A DNA stretch of 32,954 nucleotides from positions 1 through 32,954 of the forward strand of contig NJFT01000333.1 in assembly GCA_002221725.1 (NCBI GenBank), written 5' to 3'. The DNA comes from Scedosporium boydii. Taxonomy: Eukaryota > Ascomycota > Sordariomycetes > Microascales > Microascaceae. Positions 32,865 to 32,954 of this stretch are shown here, one piece after another. Every line of letters begins with the position of its first letter. Within the stretch, counting starts at the first letter, position 1. The notes beneath the pieces were generated by a model that saw nothing but the letters and a program-made list of their open reading frames with translations, ran no database searches and was not told the origin of the DNA. The translations under genes and the position numbers were made by a program.

Positions 32865-32954
32865 GGCTGTGGATGGATCGATCGGGGGGTCGGTCTCGGA
32901 TCGATTGGGCCCAAGGATTTTTTCGAGAGATGTTCCTGTCGGGCGATGGAAGAA
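32865..32954 (-). promoter_or_regulatory. Start of the NUP133 upstream region
   Basis: Only 90 bases before the NUP133 ATG are present. They contain GATCGATCC-like sequence (near 32876-32884) and no clear TATA element. The rest of the promoter lies beyond the right edge. Confidence 0.4.

Noticed and set aside
1..32954. Transposons, CRISPR arrays, telomeric repeats or a biosynthetic gene cluster
   Set aside because: I saw no transposase or reverse-transcriptase motifs, no terminal repeats, no regular spacer arrays, no TTAGGG runs and no synthase genes.

Overview
The window reads as nuclear DNA of a filamentous ascomycete (Pezizomycotina, most likely a Sordariomycete). Genes are intron-poor, with short GT-AG introns of 64-176 nt carrying CTAAC/CTGAC-like branch sites. 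Codons end mostly in C or G. The four recognisable proteins are eukaryotic housekeeping proteins closest to fungal families. The class-level assignment is an inference from gene style.

Four genes are secure: SWC4/DMAP1 (minus, one exon, 15862-17742), a p24-family cargo receptor (plus, three exons, 18453-19305), a Yck-type membrane casein kinase I (minus, four exons, 21086-22673), and the nucleoporin NUP133 (minus, four exons, 28367-32864). SWC4 and p24 are divergent and share a 710-bp promoter. p24 and the kinase converge on 1.8 kb. The kinase and NUP133 lie in tandem with 5.7 kb between them. The genes form no single pathway: they serve chromatin remodelling, ER-Golgi traffic, plasma-membrane signalling and the nuclear pore.

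The unusual aspect is how little is coding: about 8.1 kb of 33 kb (24%). Positions 1-15861 hold no gene I recognise, and 22674-28366 is a second large gap. Both gaps carry a dispersed motif, ACTTCGTA (often extended to the near-palindrome GTACTTCGTAC). I located 20 copies in the two gaps, two inside genes, and none in the two gaps between the central genes; chance predicts about one in the whole window. Some copies form nested inverted repeats (10044-10097, 11259-11390).

Weaker signals in the left desert are a 351-codon orphan reading frame (5513-6568), a decayed tRNA-Arg-like sequence (about 13184-13246), a pyrimidine-rich leader-like block with a 45-codon ORF (14090-14800), and coding-like segments in shifted frames that may be a broken small secreted-protein gene (15026-15493). 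No transposon, CRISPR array, intact tRNA, rRNA or biosynthetic gene cluster was recognised.
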